Below the pieces are notes generated by a model, which was given only the letters and a program-made list of their open reading frames with translations, was not told the DNA's origin and did not search any database. Made by a program: the position numbers and the translations under genes. From Paraburkholderia phenazinium (GTDB taxonomy: Bacteria > Pseudomonadota > Gammaproteobacteria > Burkholderiales > Burkholderiaceae), in the NCBI RefSeq assembly GCF_900100735.1, contig NZ_FNCJ01000012.1:186001-250000 (forward strand): a DNA stretch of 64,000 nt. The letters are read 5' to 3'. Below are positions 17,027 to 25,756 of this stretch, piece after piece (position 1 is the stretch's first letter; the number at the start of each line of letters is the position of its first letter).

Positions 17027-18298
17027 TCAGGCTCTCCCCGGTGCGGCCGGCCGCTGCGCCAGCAGCAGGCTTGCAGTGTTTTGGGCGATACGGTCGTTGT
17101 TGATCATCAACGGCGCCGAGTGCAGATCGCGCAGATGGCGTCCCACGCTATATTCCGTGCCGTTCTTGTAGCCGGCCATGCCGCAGATCATCAGCACTTC
17201 CTGGACCACCAGCAGCGCGGTCGACGAAATGCTGGTTTTCAGCGTGTTCATGTCCGAGGCGAAACCCAGCAGGGCCGACAACGGGGCATCCGCCTGACAG
17301 CCGCCGTGTTTGCTCAGATGCGCAACGCGCGCCGCATCGAGCGCGACGGACAGGCGTGCCTGCATCATCTGCAGCAAGCCCACGGCCTCGGCCAGACGCA
17401 AACCTGCGGGCGGCACTGAACCGGGTTTGGCGCGCGCCTGGGCCCGGAAGAAGGCCTTGGCGCGATTCACCGCATCGGTGGCGATGCCGGTCCACACCGA
17501 GGCCCACAGCGTGTGCGAGACCGGCAGCATGGTCTGGTCGGCGATCTCGGCGAAGGGTGTCGGCAGGATCTGTTCGGCGAGTCCCGTGGCGACGAGCCGG
17601 AAGCCCTCGCTGCAGGTGCCGCGCATGCCCATCGAATCCCAGCCGCCGCGCTTTTCCAGCAGCGTGTCCTCCCGCAGTGCGACGATCAGCACCTGATCGG
17701 CCGCGGCCGATTCCGCCGTGCGCCGCGCCGTGACCAGAATGCCGTCGGCGTGCGCGCCGTAGGAAATCGTCGGCGCCAGTTTTTCGATGCGGAAGCGCTC
17801 TGCGTCGAGTTCGACCGCGCACGCGCTGGTGCGCATGTTGCCGCCGATCGTTTCTTCGGAGGTTGCCGACGCCAGCAGCCATTGGTGCTCGACAAGCTGC
17901 CTGAGCAGGTTGCATTGCCACGGCGAGCCGCTGCCGTGCTCCTCGATGCAGGCCACCTGGATCTGGTGCATCGCATACACCATCGCGGTCGATGCGCACC
18001 CCTGGGCCAGGATTTCGCAGATCGCGGCGATATCCGCCAATGACAGGCCCGCGCCGCCGTAGCTCGCCGGCACCATGGCGGAGAGCAGACGCTCGCGCCG
18101 CAGCGCGTCGAATGCCTCAGTGGGAAAACGCGCGTCCCGGTCGACCGAATCGGCGTATTGCGCGGCGATCTGGGCCACGCTGCGAGCGGCCGCGCGCCAG
18201 CCGGAATCGAGTTCGACGGCGACCAGCGGGGCGCTGTCAAGGGCCTCGCCCGTCGCGCCGCCGGGCGCGACGGACTCTTGCAGCAGAGGGGCAATCAT
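17027..18298 (-). CDS. Acyl-CoA dehydrogenase-family flavoprotein of the carrier-protein operon
   Basis: A 423-residue protein with the acyl-CoA dehydrogenase fold. The N-terminal helical part contains SYGGAGLSLADIAAICEILA and STAMVYAMHQIQVACIEEHG. A central beta part follows, and the C-terminal helices end with SVGRHLRDLHSAPLMINNDR. It probably binds FAD and oxidises, or hydroxylates with a flavin reductase partner, a carrier-bound aminoacyl group rather than a CoA ester. Its start overlaps the carrier gene stop as ATGA (18295-18298), and its stop is 1 bp before the ligase gene. Substrate and reaction type are inferred from context only. Confidence 0.82.
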   Translation of the reverse strand: MIAPLLQESVAPGGATGEALDSAPLVAVELDSGWRAAARSVAQIAAQYADSVDRDARFPTEAFDALRRERLLSAMVPASYGGAGLSLADIAAICEILAQGCASTAMVYAMHQIQVACIEEHGSGSPWQCNLLRQLVEHQWLLASATSEETIGGNMRTSACAVELDAERFRIEKLAPTISYGAHADGILVTARRTAESAAADQVLIVALREDTLLEKRGGWDSMGMRGTCSEGFRLVATGLAEQILPTPFAEIADQTMLPVSHTLWASVWTGIATDAVNRAKAFFRAQARAKPGSVPPAGLRLAEAVGLLQMMQARLSVALDAARVAHLSKHGGCQADAPLSALLGFASDMNTLKTSISSTALLVVQEVLMICGMAGYKNGTEYSVGRHLRDLHSAPLMINNDRIAQNTASLLLAQRPAAPGRA

Positions 18299-18546
18299 GC
18301 TGCCGCCTTCGCCTGCTGCAACTCGCTGACTGCGGCGGCGAGCGAGTCGATGCTGGAGAACAGCCGCCGGGTAAGCATCCGGTCCGGGATCTCGATGCCG
18401 AATTCGTCTTCGATCGCGAGCATCAGATGCACGGTCGCCAGCGACGACAGGCCCGCTGCGTAGAGATCGGCGTCGTCCGCCAAGGTGTCCGGCGGTACGT
18501 CAAGGCGTGCCGATTCGGAAAGAATGCGTCGCAGTGCTGTTTTCAT
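18295..18546 (-). CDS. Small acyl/aminoacyl carrier protein
   Basis: An 83-residue acidic carrier protein starting MKTALRRILS at 18546, with GAGGGAG upstream. A longer in-frame extension to 18585 is not needed. Helix II begins with the phosphopantetheine site GLSSLATVHL; S35 would carry the cofactor. The usual Asp of the DSL motif is Ser, a variation common in carriers paired with amino acid ligases. It is the first gene of the five-gene leftward operon. The 267 bp upstream separate it from the rightward GNAT gene and contain a short inverted repeat, CGCGTC-GGTGCT-GACGCG (18600-18617). Confidence 0.88.
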   Translation of the reverse strand: MKTALRRILSESARLDVPPDTLADDADLYAAGLSSLATVHLMLAIEDEFGIEIPDRMLTRRLFSSIDSLAAAVSELQQAKAAA

Positions 18547-18813
18547 GAAGAGGGGCTCCCTCGAGGAGAAGTCGCTAAGCAGCATTGAGTCAGTCCCGCC
18601 GCGTCGGTGCTGACGCGACCTTTGCGTTGCCGACGGCTTGGGCCGCTACCGGTTCGGACGCTTAGCGCCCGAGGGCCGGTTGTTCGTATTTAACGGATTG
18701 CTGCTCGGCATCGTCGGTGCGGTGCCGCACTGAAATGCCAGGGTCGGCGGCGTAACGTGTCCCCATCGCAACGGGTGCGCCCCGTCAAGAAAAAATTCCT
18801 GAAGGAAGACGTG

Positions 18814-19347
18814 ATGAACTGGAAAACGCTTGAGTTCGAGCAGTTCACGGCGCGTGAGTTGTATCTGATCATGCGTGCACGCAGTGCGGTGTTCGTTGTC
18901 GAACAGGGTCATGTATGTCTCGATGCCGATGGGCATGACGAAAGTGCGTTGCATGTGTTTGCGGTGGAAGACATGTCGAAGCCCATGCCGGTGCTTGCCT
19001 ACGCGCGTCTTCAGCCGGGGGATGCGGAAGACCCGGATGTGGTGATCGACAAGGTGTTGACGAGCCCCGCGCGGCGCGGCGACGGCACAGCTGAGATGCT
19101 GATCGAGCGGGCGCTGCGTGAGATTGCGCAGCATTGGCCCGGACGAGCGATGCGGGTCACGGCCCCCATCGGACTGAAGTGCTTTTACGAACAGTTCGGC
19201 TTTCGTAAAACGGAGGGACCGTTTCTCGAGCATGGCATGCCGTTCATTGGCCTCACGCGCCAGCAGCGCGGCGGCACGGAGATGTCCACCAGTCTGCGCC
19301 GCACGCGCGGCGGGCTGACCGTGGTGAATACATTCGAACTACTTTGA
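18814..19347 (+). CDS. GNAT acetyltransferase, ElaA-like
   Basis: A 177-residue protein starting MNWKTLEFEQFTARELY at 18814, with GAAGGAAG 6 bp upstream. The N-terminus matches the ElaA family (LYLIMRARSAVFVVEQ, then Asp-rich DADGHDESALHVFA). The acetyl-CoA-binding segment is SPARRGDGTAEMLIERAL, and the C-terminal strand is CFYEQFGFRKTEGPFLEHGMPF. About 25 extra residues beyond the usual ElaA end are present (from QRGGTEMSTS). It is divergent from the carrier-protein operon and 128 bp before the polymerase gene. It could acetylate a sugar or an amine made by the locus, but the family substrate is not established. Confidence 0.8.
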   Translation: MNWKTLEFEQFTARELYLIMRARSAVFVVEQGHVCLDADGHDESALHVFAVEDMSKPMPVLAYARLQPGDAEDPDVVIDKVLTSPARRGDGTAEMLIERALREIAQHWPGRAMRVTAPIGLKCFYEQFGFRKTEGPFLEHGMPFIGLTRQQRGGTEMSTSLRRTRGGLTVVNTFELL

Positions 19348-19475
19348 CGGCGCGACAGGTCTGCGTGCGCAGCCCGTGAACCGCGCCGGCGAGGACCGAG
19401 GCCATCCAGCGCATGCTTACGTGCGGGCTGCGGCCGGTAGCGGCGCGCTGAAGTCACATTGCCGGGGGCAACTGT

Positions 19476-21041
19476 ATGCTGATCACACCTTCGATGTCGG
19501 CGGCGCGTGCTCTGCGCGCGCGCGCCGACAACACGGCGGTGCCCGCCGAGGCGCCGCCGCAAGCGCGCGAGCCGGCGACGGGCCGGCCGAAGCTGCGGCT
19601 GGCCGCGGCTTCGCGGCCGGGCATGCACAAGCCGCTACGGCTGCCGCTGATGCTGTTCGGCACCACGCTGTTGCTGCTGATCGCCCATCAGGGACGGCTC
19701 GTCGAACTCTTCTTCCCCTTGGCCTCATTCCTCGTGGCGGCGTACTTCTATCGGTCCTCTCCGGCGCACTATCTGAGCTTTGTATTCTGGCTGTTCTTTC
19801 TTTCGCCGGAAGTGCGGCGGCTTGCCGATTTCGTGAACGGTTCATTCAATCCGAAAAGCCTGGTGATGATCGCGCCGATGCTCGCGGTGACGCTGTCCGG
19901 TGTTTCGCTCATCACGGAGTACCGCGCGTTCGGTCAACGCCGTACCGCCCCGCTGGTCCTCATCATGGTCGGGCTGTTTTATTCCTTCTTTGTCGGGATG
20001 GTGCAGGTCGGGCCGGCTGCTGCGGGGTTCACGCTGATCGGCTGGCTGTTCCCCGTGCTGGTGGCGTTCCGCATGGTCGTCACCTGGCGGGATTACCCGG
20101 TGTATCACCGGGTGCTGCTCAAGACGTTCGTGTTTGGCGGTCTTGTGATGGGAATATACGGCGTGATCCAGTACGTCTCGCCACCGCCTTGGGATGCCTT
20201 CTGGTTGATTGCTTCGGAAATGGCGTCGGAGGGGACTCCTGTGCCGTACGGAATGCGGGTTTGCAGCACGCTGAACTCCAGCGGACCGTTTTCCACGGTG
20301 ATGATGGCGGTGTTGCTCATGTCAATGGCGGCGCGCGGCAGGACTCGTATTGCGACGGGCGTCGTCGGAATTCCAGCCTTGCTGTTCAGTTCGGTGCGTA
20401 GCGCGTGGGGCGGCTCGATCATCGGACTGTTGTATCCGCTTGCCATGCTAGATAGCAAAAACCGGGCTCGGCTGATTGGCGGCGTGCTGGGTTTCGCGTT
20501 GCTGGTGTCCCCGTTGACGATGATCGAGCAAGTCGCCGAGCCGCTGACGCACCGGTTCGATTCGATCATGAATGTGGGCAGCGATAACAGCTACCAGGTC
20601 AGAGCGGCCTTTTACCAGAACTTCATGGCTTCCGCCTTGACGGATATCGCCGGCCAAGGGCTTGGCGCGACGGGGGCAGGCACCAAACTGTCGACCGACG
20701 ACACGCAGCAGCTCGGGGTGGTGTTCGACAGCGGCTTCATGGAGGTGCCGTATGTGCTGGGATGGCCCGGTACCTTCCTGTACACAACAGGCGTTTTGAC
20801 ACTCCTGTGGCGCGCTTTCGCGGCAAGCCGCCGGCGTCCTGCGGACAGCTTTGGCGTTGCCGGTGTCGGCGTAGCCTTCGCTTTGTTCGCGATGATGGTG
20901 TTCATCAACACGATCATCTCGTTGTCCGGAATGTTTTTCTTTGTCGGAGTGATGCTGCCGGTGATTGGCCTGCGCCATGCAAGGGAGTCCGGCAAGGAGG
21001 CCAAGGCGCCATCGACACGGCAGAGGGGAGAGGGGCGATGA
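19476..21041 (+). CDS. Wzy/WaaL-type O-antigen polymerase or ligase
   Basis: A 521-residue integral membrane protein. The first 50 residues are Arg/Ala-rich and cytoplasmic, followed by about ten membrane segments (LPLMLFGTTLLLLIAHQG and others). The largest periplasmic loop, between about 220 and 260, has the CSTLNSSGPFSTVMMAVLL region typical of the polymerase family. Its stop overlaps the next glycosyltransferase start (ATGA at 21038-21041). With the flippase at 26812-28284 it should polymerise repeat units in the periplasm. A role as ligase instead cannot be excluded from sequence. Confidence 0.85.
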   Translation: MLITPSMSAARALRARADNTAVPAEAPPQAREPATGRPKLRLAAASRPGMHKPLRLPLMLFGTTLLLLIAHQGRLVELFFPLASFLVAAYFYRSSPAHYLSFVFWLFFLSPEVRRLADFVNGSFNPKSLVMIAPMLAVTLSGVSLITEYRAFGQRRTAPLVLIMVGLFYSFFVGMVQVGPAAAGFTLIGWLFPVLVAFRMVVTWRDYPVYHRVLLKTFVFGGLVMGIYGVIQYVSPPPWDAFWLIASEMASEGTPVPYGMRVCSTLNSSGPFSTVMMAVLLMSMAARGRTRIATGVVGIPALLFSSVRSAWGGSIIGLLYPLAMLDSKNRARLIGGVLGFALLVSPLTMIEQVAEPLTHRFDSIMNVGSDNSYQVRAAFYQNFMASALTDIAGQGLGATGAGTKLSTDDTQQLGVVFDSGFMEVPYVLGWPGTFLYTTGVLTLLWRAFAASRRRPADSFGVAGVGVAFALFAMMVFINTIISLSGMFFFVGVMLPVIGLRHARESGKEAKAPSTRQRGEGR

Positions 21042-22231
21042 GCGAAGACGGTATGCGCATTCTGATTGTGACGCACGTTGTCGCGCGAAACGACGGCCAG
21101 GGGCGCGTCAATTACGAAATTGCCCGTGCTGCGCTAGCGGCGGGGCACTGTGTGACCTTGCTGGCATCGCGCGTGGCGCCGGACTTGCTGGACGATCCGC
21201 GGGTGCGCTTCGTGCAGATTGCGGTCAGCCGGCTGCCGACGAGACTCCTGCAACATCAGATTTTCGCGTGGCGCAGCGGGCTGTGGATTCGCGCGAACCG
21301 GAACGAATTCGACGTCGTGCATGTGAACGGGTTCATCAGCTGGGCACGGGCGGACGTCAACGCGGTGCACTTCGTCCATGATGGCTGGTATCGCTGCGGC
21401 TTCTATCCGTTTGCGTTCTTCCGTAGCCTCTATGAAGCGTATCAGGTCGCGTATACACGGCTCAACGCTCACTGCGAGAAATGGGCGTTCCAGCACAGCG
21501 AGGTGATCGTGCCGGTGTCGGAAAAGGTAGCCGGCGAAGTGCGCTCGCTTGGCATTGACCGGGCCCGGTTGCAGGTCATCCACAATGGGGTCGACGTCGA
21601 CGAATTTGCTCCGGGTGCTTCAGAGCGTGCGCGTTTCGGTTTGCCGGATGCGCCGTTTCTGTTGTTGTTCGCGGGCGATCTGCGGGTCTCGCGCAAGAAC
21701 CTCGACACCGTGTTGCGTGCCCTTGCAATGACGCCTCGCCATGTTCATCTGGTGGTGGCCGGGATTTTGCGCAACAGTCCCTATCCGGCCACGGTAGCGG
21801 CGCTTGGCCTCGCCGATCGTGTGCATTTCACCGATCTGGTCAAAGACATGCCGGCGCTGATGCGCTCGGTCGATGCGTTCGTGTTCCCGTCCCGCTATGA
21901 AGCGATGAGCCTTGTGCTGCTCGAAGCACTGGCTGCCGCGTTGCCGGTTATCACTGCGAAAACTTCGGGTGGGGCCGAAGTGATCGGGTCCGATTGTGGC
22001 GTCGTACTCGACAATCCGGACGATGTACTCGGTCTTGCCGATGCGATCGAACGTGTCGCCGGCGATCGCGTTCAAGCCCGCAGGATGGGCAAAGCCGCAC
22101 GTGCACTGGCCCGAACCCTGGGGTGGGACACGATGGCGCAGCGCTACCTGTCGCTGTACGAAGGGATCTGCATGCGCCGCGGGGTCCAGCGTGACGCCGT
22201 GGCGCAGGTGGAACTATCGGCCGAATCATGA
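21038..22231 (+). CDS. GT4-family glycosyltransferase
   Basis: A 397-residue GT-B fold enzyme starting MSEDGMRILIVTHVV, with a GGGAGAGGGG ribosome site overlapping the end of the polymerase gene. It has the N-terminal acceptor loop (DGQGRVNYEIARAA), the VIHNGVDVDEF hinge, LLFAGDLRVSRKN and the donor EX7E region (FPSRYEAMSLVLLEALAAAL). It is coupled at both ends by ATGA overlaps, so it belongs to a tight rightward transcript with polymerase and further transferases. Donor sugar unknown; mannose is plausible because ManC is encoded in the locus. Confidence 0.88.
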   Translation: MSEDGMRILIVTHVVARNDGQGRVNYEIARAALAAGHCVTLLASRVAPDLLDDPRVRFVQIAVSRLPTRLLQHQIFAWRSGLWIRANRNEFDVVHVNGFISWARADVNAVHFVHDGWYRCGFYPFAFFRSLYEAYQVAYTRLNAHCEKWAFQHSEVIVPVSEKVAGEVRSLGIDRARLQVIHNGVDVDEFAPGASERARFGLPDAPFLLLFAGDLRVSRKNLDTVLRALAMTPRHVHLVVAGILRNSPYPATVAALGLADRVHFTDLVKDMPALMRSVDAFVFPSRYEAMSLVLLEALAAALPVITAKTSGGAEVIGSDCGVVLDNPDDVLGLADAIERVAGDRVQARRMGKAARALARTLGWDTMAQRYLSLYEGICMRRGVQRDAVAQVELSAES

Positions 22232-23382
22232 GCGAACGGATCGATTCACTGCAGATCGGCATGCACTGGTTTGGCGAAAGACCGGGCGGCCTCGATCGAA
22301 TGTTCATGGCACTCGTCCAGTCGCTGCCGGCGCAGGGCGTCAGCGTGCGCGGACTGGTGGCCGGCAGCCCGGACGTCGTCGCGGCTTCGGGCGGCTCGGT
22401 GCAGTCGTTTGCAACGACAGAGTCGCGTCTTGCCACCCGCCTGTGGGGTGCCCGCATGCGCTCGCGCAGCTTGGGCCGAATCCGCATGCCGGATGTGGTC
22501 GCGACACACTTCGCCCTTTACTCGGCGCCGACGGCGGGCGTCTTTCGCGGCGTGCCCAAGGTGGTGCATTTCCATGGGCCCTGGGCTCAGGAGTCAGGCT
22601 CCGAGGGCCGCGGCCGACTGTCGCGTGCGATACGTCATTCCCTCGAGCGGTTTGTCTATCGGGGCGGCACGCGGCACATCGTATTGTCGGAGGCATTCGG
22701 ACAGATTCTTCAATCCGTGTATCGCGTCCCTGAGGAGCGGATTCGGGTCGTGCCGGGTTGTGTGGATGTGGACCGCTTCGACAGCGGAGTCACCCGGAGC
22801 GAGGCGCGCGAACGCCTGGGCCTGCCGCAGGATCGGCCGATGTTGTTTTGCGTGCGGCGCCTGGTGTCGCGGATGGGACTCGAGGATCTGATCGATGCGA
22901 TGTTCGTCGTCAGGCAGTCTCTGCCGGACGTGCTGCTGACCATTGCCGGCAAGGGACCGCTGGCGCCTCAATTACAGGCGCGAATTCGTGCACGGGGACT
23001 GGAGCAGCATGTGCAGCTTGCTGGTTTTGTCGCGGACGAGGTTCTGCCGCTGTGGTTTCGTGCCGCCGACATCACGGTGGTGCCCACCATCGCGCTCGAG
23101 GGTTTCGGGCTGGCCACGATCGAATCGCTTGCCTCCGGCACGCCGGTGCTCGTGACCCCGGTGGGTGGCCTGCCGGAAGTGGTGGCATCGTTATCGAGCG
23201 ATCTGATCCTGCCGTCGGGCGGCTTCCATGCCATCGGCAGCGGTATCGCCGAGGCGCTGCTGGGACATCGCAAGTTGCCTGATGAAGCAGCGTGCCGCGC
23301 CTATGCGCGCGCGCGCTTCGACAATCCTGTGGTGGCGGCACAGGTCGCACGGGTGTATCGAGAGGCGATGGACGCTTTCTGA
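22228..23382 (+). CDS. GT4-family glycosyltransferase
   Basis: A 384-residue GT-B enzyme that starts inside the previous stop (ATGA at 22228). Visible features are the N-terminal GERPGGLDRMFMALV loop, VVPGCVDVDRF, the nucleotide-binding LFCVRRLVSRMGLEDL, and the EX7E motif EGFGLATIESLASG followed by PVGGLPEVV. It contains no membrane segment. The next gene follows after 22 bp. It probably adds one sugar to the lipid-linked repeat on the cytoplasmic side. Confidence 0.88.
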   Translation: MSERIDSLQIGMHWFGERPGGLDRMFMALVQSLPAQGVSVRGLVAGSPDVVAASGGSVQSFATTESRLATRLWGARMRSRSLGRIRMPDVVATHFALYSAPTAGVFRGVPKVVHFHGPWAQESGSEGRGRLSRAIRHSLERFVYRGGTRHIVLSEAFGQILQSVYRVPEERIRVVPGCVDVDRFDSGVTRSEARERLGLPQDRPMLFCVRRLVSRMGLEDLIDAMFVVRQSLPDVLLTIAGKGPLAPQLQARIRARGLEQHVQLAGFVADEVLPLWFRAADITVVPTIALEGFGLATIESLASGTPVLVTPVGGLPEVVASLSSDLILPSGGFHAIGSGIAEALLGHRKLPDEAACRAYARARFDNPVVAAQVARVYREAMDAF

Positions 23383-23404
23383 AAACGGACCGGGAGGCAT
23401 CTCC

Positions 23405-24526
23405 ATGAAAATCCTTCATCTCGCCAATCACGCGCGCAACATCGGCAACGGCATCGTCAACGTGATGGTGGACCTTGCCTGCACGCAAGCCGCTGCCGGT
23501 CACGAAGTCATGGTGGCTTCGTCTGGAGGCGAATTCGAGGTATTGCTTGCCAGATACGGGGTCCGCCATGTCTTTCTGCCGCAGTCGCCGAGGCCCTCGC
23601 GCGTTCCGGCGATGTTGCTGGGTTTCAGGCGGCTCGTTGCACAAAGCGATCCCGACATCATCCACGCGCACATGATGACGGGCGCGCTCATTGCCCGCTG
23701 CGCCGTGCTCCAGCGGCGCTACAGGCTGGTGACGACGGTGCATAACGAGTTCCAGCGCAGCGCGTTGTTGATGGGCGTAGGCGACCGCGTCGTCGGGGTC
23801 ACGCGTGCCGTGGCGGCCTCGATGGCACAGCGGGGCGTGCCGGCGCAGCGTCTGTCGGTGGTGCGCAACGGGACGATCGGCACGCCGCGTTTTGCTGACA
23901 CACCGTTGCCGGCAGCGCCGGGGTTGCAGCGGCCCAGCATCGCGACGCTGGCGGGCATGTACCGCCGCAAGGGCATCCAGGATCTGCTGCACGCGTTTGC
24001 ACACCTGCGCGGCGGCCGGCCCGGTGCGACGCTCTACCTGATCGGCGATGGTCCCGACCGGGCAGAGATGGAGTCGCTCGCAGGCGAATTGGGCATTGCG
24101 CAGCATGTGCATTTCACGGGCTTTATCGCAGACCCGCGCCCCTATCTCGCCGAGACCGACGTGTTTGTGCTCGCCTCGCATGCCGAACCGGCGGGACTCG
24201 TGTTGTGCGAAGCACGCGAGGCCGGGTGCGCGATTGTCGCGACGCGTGTCGGCGGCATTCCGGAAATGCTCGATGACGGCGAAGCGGGTCTGCTCGTGCC
24301 GCCCGCGAGTCCGCTGGCGCTGGCCGATGCAATCGATATGCTGCTGGCCGACGAAAGCGCCCGCGCTACCCTTACCGCACGTGCGCAGCGGCACCTCGAT
24401 ACCTTCAGCGTGCAACGCATCTGCGACGCCTATCTGTCGATCTACGAGCAGACGATCGAGGCAGTCCTGCCAGGCAGGCTCGCTCAGAAAGCCGTTCGTG
24501 GCATCCATAACACGACGACACCATGA
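23405..24526 (+). CDS. GT4-family glycosyltransferase
   Basis: A 373-residue GT-B enzyme starting MKILHLANHARNIGNGIVN at 23405 after a GGGAGG ribosome site. A longer in-frame reading from 23228 overlaps the previous gene and is rejected. It has GNGIVNVMVDLACTQAAAG (acceptor loop), a central GMYRRKGIQDLLHAF, and the EX7E motif EPAGLVLCEAREAG with RVGGIPEML after it. The stop overlaps the next start (ATGA at 24523-24526). It is the third of four consecutive GT4 genes. Confidence 0.88.
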   Translation: MKILHLANHARNIGNGIVNVMVDLACTQAAAGHEVMVASSGGEFEVLLARYGVRHVFLPQSPRPSRVPAMLLGFRRLVAQSDPDIIHAHMMTGALIARCAVLQRRYRLVTTVHNEFQRSALLMGVGDRVVGVTRAVAASMAQRGVPAQRLSVVRNGTIGTPRFADTPLPAAPGLQRPSIATLAGMYRRKGIQDLLHAFAHLRGGRPGATLYLIGDGPDRAEMESLAGELGIAQHVHFTGFIADPRPYLAETDVFVLASHAEPAGLVLCEAREAGCAIVATRVGGIPEMLDDGEAGLLVPPASPLALADAIDMLLADESARATLTARAQRHLDTFSVQRICDAYLSIYEQTIEAVLPGRLAQKAVRGIHNTTTP

Positions 24527-25695
24527 ACATTCTGCTCTCCATTCATCACACGCTCGACCTCAGCGCCGGTGCACCGGGCGTGACCGGCAAGCTCGCAAAG
24601 GCGCTGCAGGAACGCGGGCACAATGTGCGCATCCTGTCTTTTGATGACGCGCCGATTAGCGACAGCATGGCGCTCACCATCCTGTTTCCGCTGTTCGTTC
24701 TGTTTCACGTCATGGCACACCCTGAGTACGACGTACTCGATATGTCGTCGTGCGACGGATGGCTCGTCAATTTCCTGCGGCGTGCGTTTGGCTGGCGGCC
24801 ACGTCAGCTGTCGGTGACCCGAAGCCACGGTATGGAGCCGTATGTGCACACGCTGTTGCTGCAGCAACATCGTGCGGGAAAGGTCCAGAAGTCGTGGAAG
24901 TACCGTTTGTATCGCGGTAGTCTGCGTCTTTGGGAAAGCGCGAAGTCGTTCGAATGGGCCGATGTCGCGATGATGCTCAACGACACGGAATATGAATTCG
25001 CGCTGTCGCAACTGCATATTCCTCAAGATCGTGTTGTCCAGATCGACAACGGTGTCGACGAGACCTTCACGTCGGTGGCGCGGGCGGCTTTGAGCTCCCC
25101 CGCCGAGGTCGAAGGAGCGCCATTGCATCTCGCCTTCATCGGACGAGCCAATCGCTGGAAAGGCGTCGATACGCTGGCGCGAGCGGCGGGTTCATTGTTC
25201 GGCGCCAACCCGGAGCTCAAGCTGACGCTCTTCGGTACCGGCGAGCCGTCGGAAACCACGCTCGGACGATTTCCGGAGCCGATTCGCGGCCGTATCGAGG
25301 TGGTGCCTTCATTTCGCAACGCAGACTTGCCGGCGATGTTGGCGCACTGCCAGATTCTGGTGTTTCCGTCTCTGTATGAGGGCTTTCCACTGTCGCCGCT
25401 CGAAGCGATGGCCTGCGGTCTGGTGCCCGTCGCGTCGAATATCGGTGGCGTGCGGGCGTTCCTGCGCGACGGCGAGAACGGCATCATGGTGCCGCCAGGC
25501 GACGCTGATGCGCTTGTCGCTGCGGTGCAGTCGCTGATCGACGATCCGGTGCGCTGGTCGTTTCTGCGCCGTAAGGCACAGGAAACCGCCCTTCAATATT
25601 CGTGGAGTGTAATGGCCGCGCGCTTTGAGAGGCTTTACGTGACGCACAGGGCCCGCACTCGCGGCGCGCCGCAGGGTGGCTTGACTCAAGACTGA
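24523..25695 (+). CDS. GT4-family glycosyltransferase
   Basis: A 390-residue GT-B enzyme, last of the rightward GT4 series. It begins MNILLSIHHTLDLSAGAPGV and shows QIDNGVDETF, FIGRANRWKGVDTLA and the EX7E region EGFPLSPLEAMACGLVP followed by NIGGVRAFL. Relative to its neighbours it has an insertion around residues 55-120 with basic and aromatic residues, perhaps for membrane contact. It converges on the GT2 gene at 25757, and a hairpin separates them. Confidence 0.87.
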   Translation: MNILLSIHHTLDLSAGAPGVTGKLAKALQERGHNVRILSFDDAPISDSMALTILFPLFVLFHVMAHPEYDVLDMSSCDGWLVNFLRRAFGWRPRQLSVTRSHGMEPYVHTLLLQQHRAGKVQKSWKYRLYRGSLRLWESAKSFEWADVAMMLNDTEYEFALSQLHIPQDRVVQIDNGVDETFTSVARAALSSPAEVEGAPLHLAFIGRANRWKGVDTLARAAGSLFGANPELKLTLFGTGEPSETTLGRFPEPIRGRIEVVPSFRNADLPAMLAHCQILVFPSLYEGFPLSPLEAMACGLVPVASNIGGVRAFLRDGENGIMVPPGDADALVAAVQSLIDDPVRWSFLRRKAQETALQYSWSVMAARFERLYVTHRARTRGAPQGGLTQD

Positions 25696-25710
25696 TTCAA
25701 GCCTGATTCA

Positions 25711-25739
25711 AGGCCTGGCTTATCGCGGCATCCAGGCCT
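25711..25739. terminator. Hairpin between convergent glycosyltransferase genes
   Basis: The arms AGGCCTGG (25711-25718) and CCAGGCCT (25732-25739) are perfectly complementary around a 13-base loop. They sit in the 61-bp gap between convergent genes. No T-run follows on either strand, so it may act as a weak bidirectional terminator or an mRNA end protector. Two copies of CTGATTCAAG lie just to its left. Confidence 0.45.
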
Positions 25740-25756
25740 GTTAGCCAGACCCAGCT

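Noticed and set aside
23072..24508. A 478-codon open frame on the minus strand
   Set aside because: Antisense to two GT4 genes with intact EX7E motifs; His/Arg-rich composition is typical of shadow frames.
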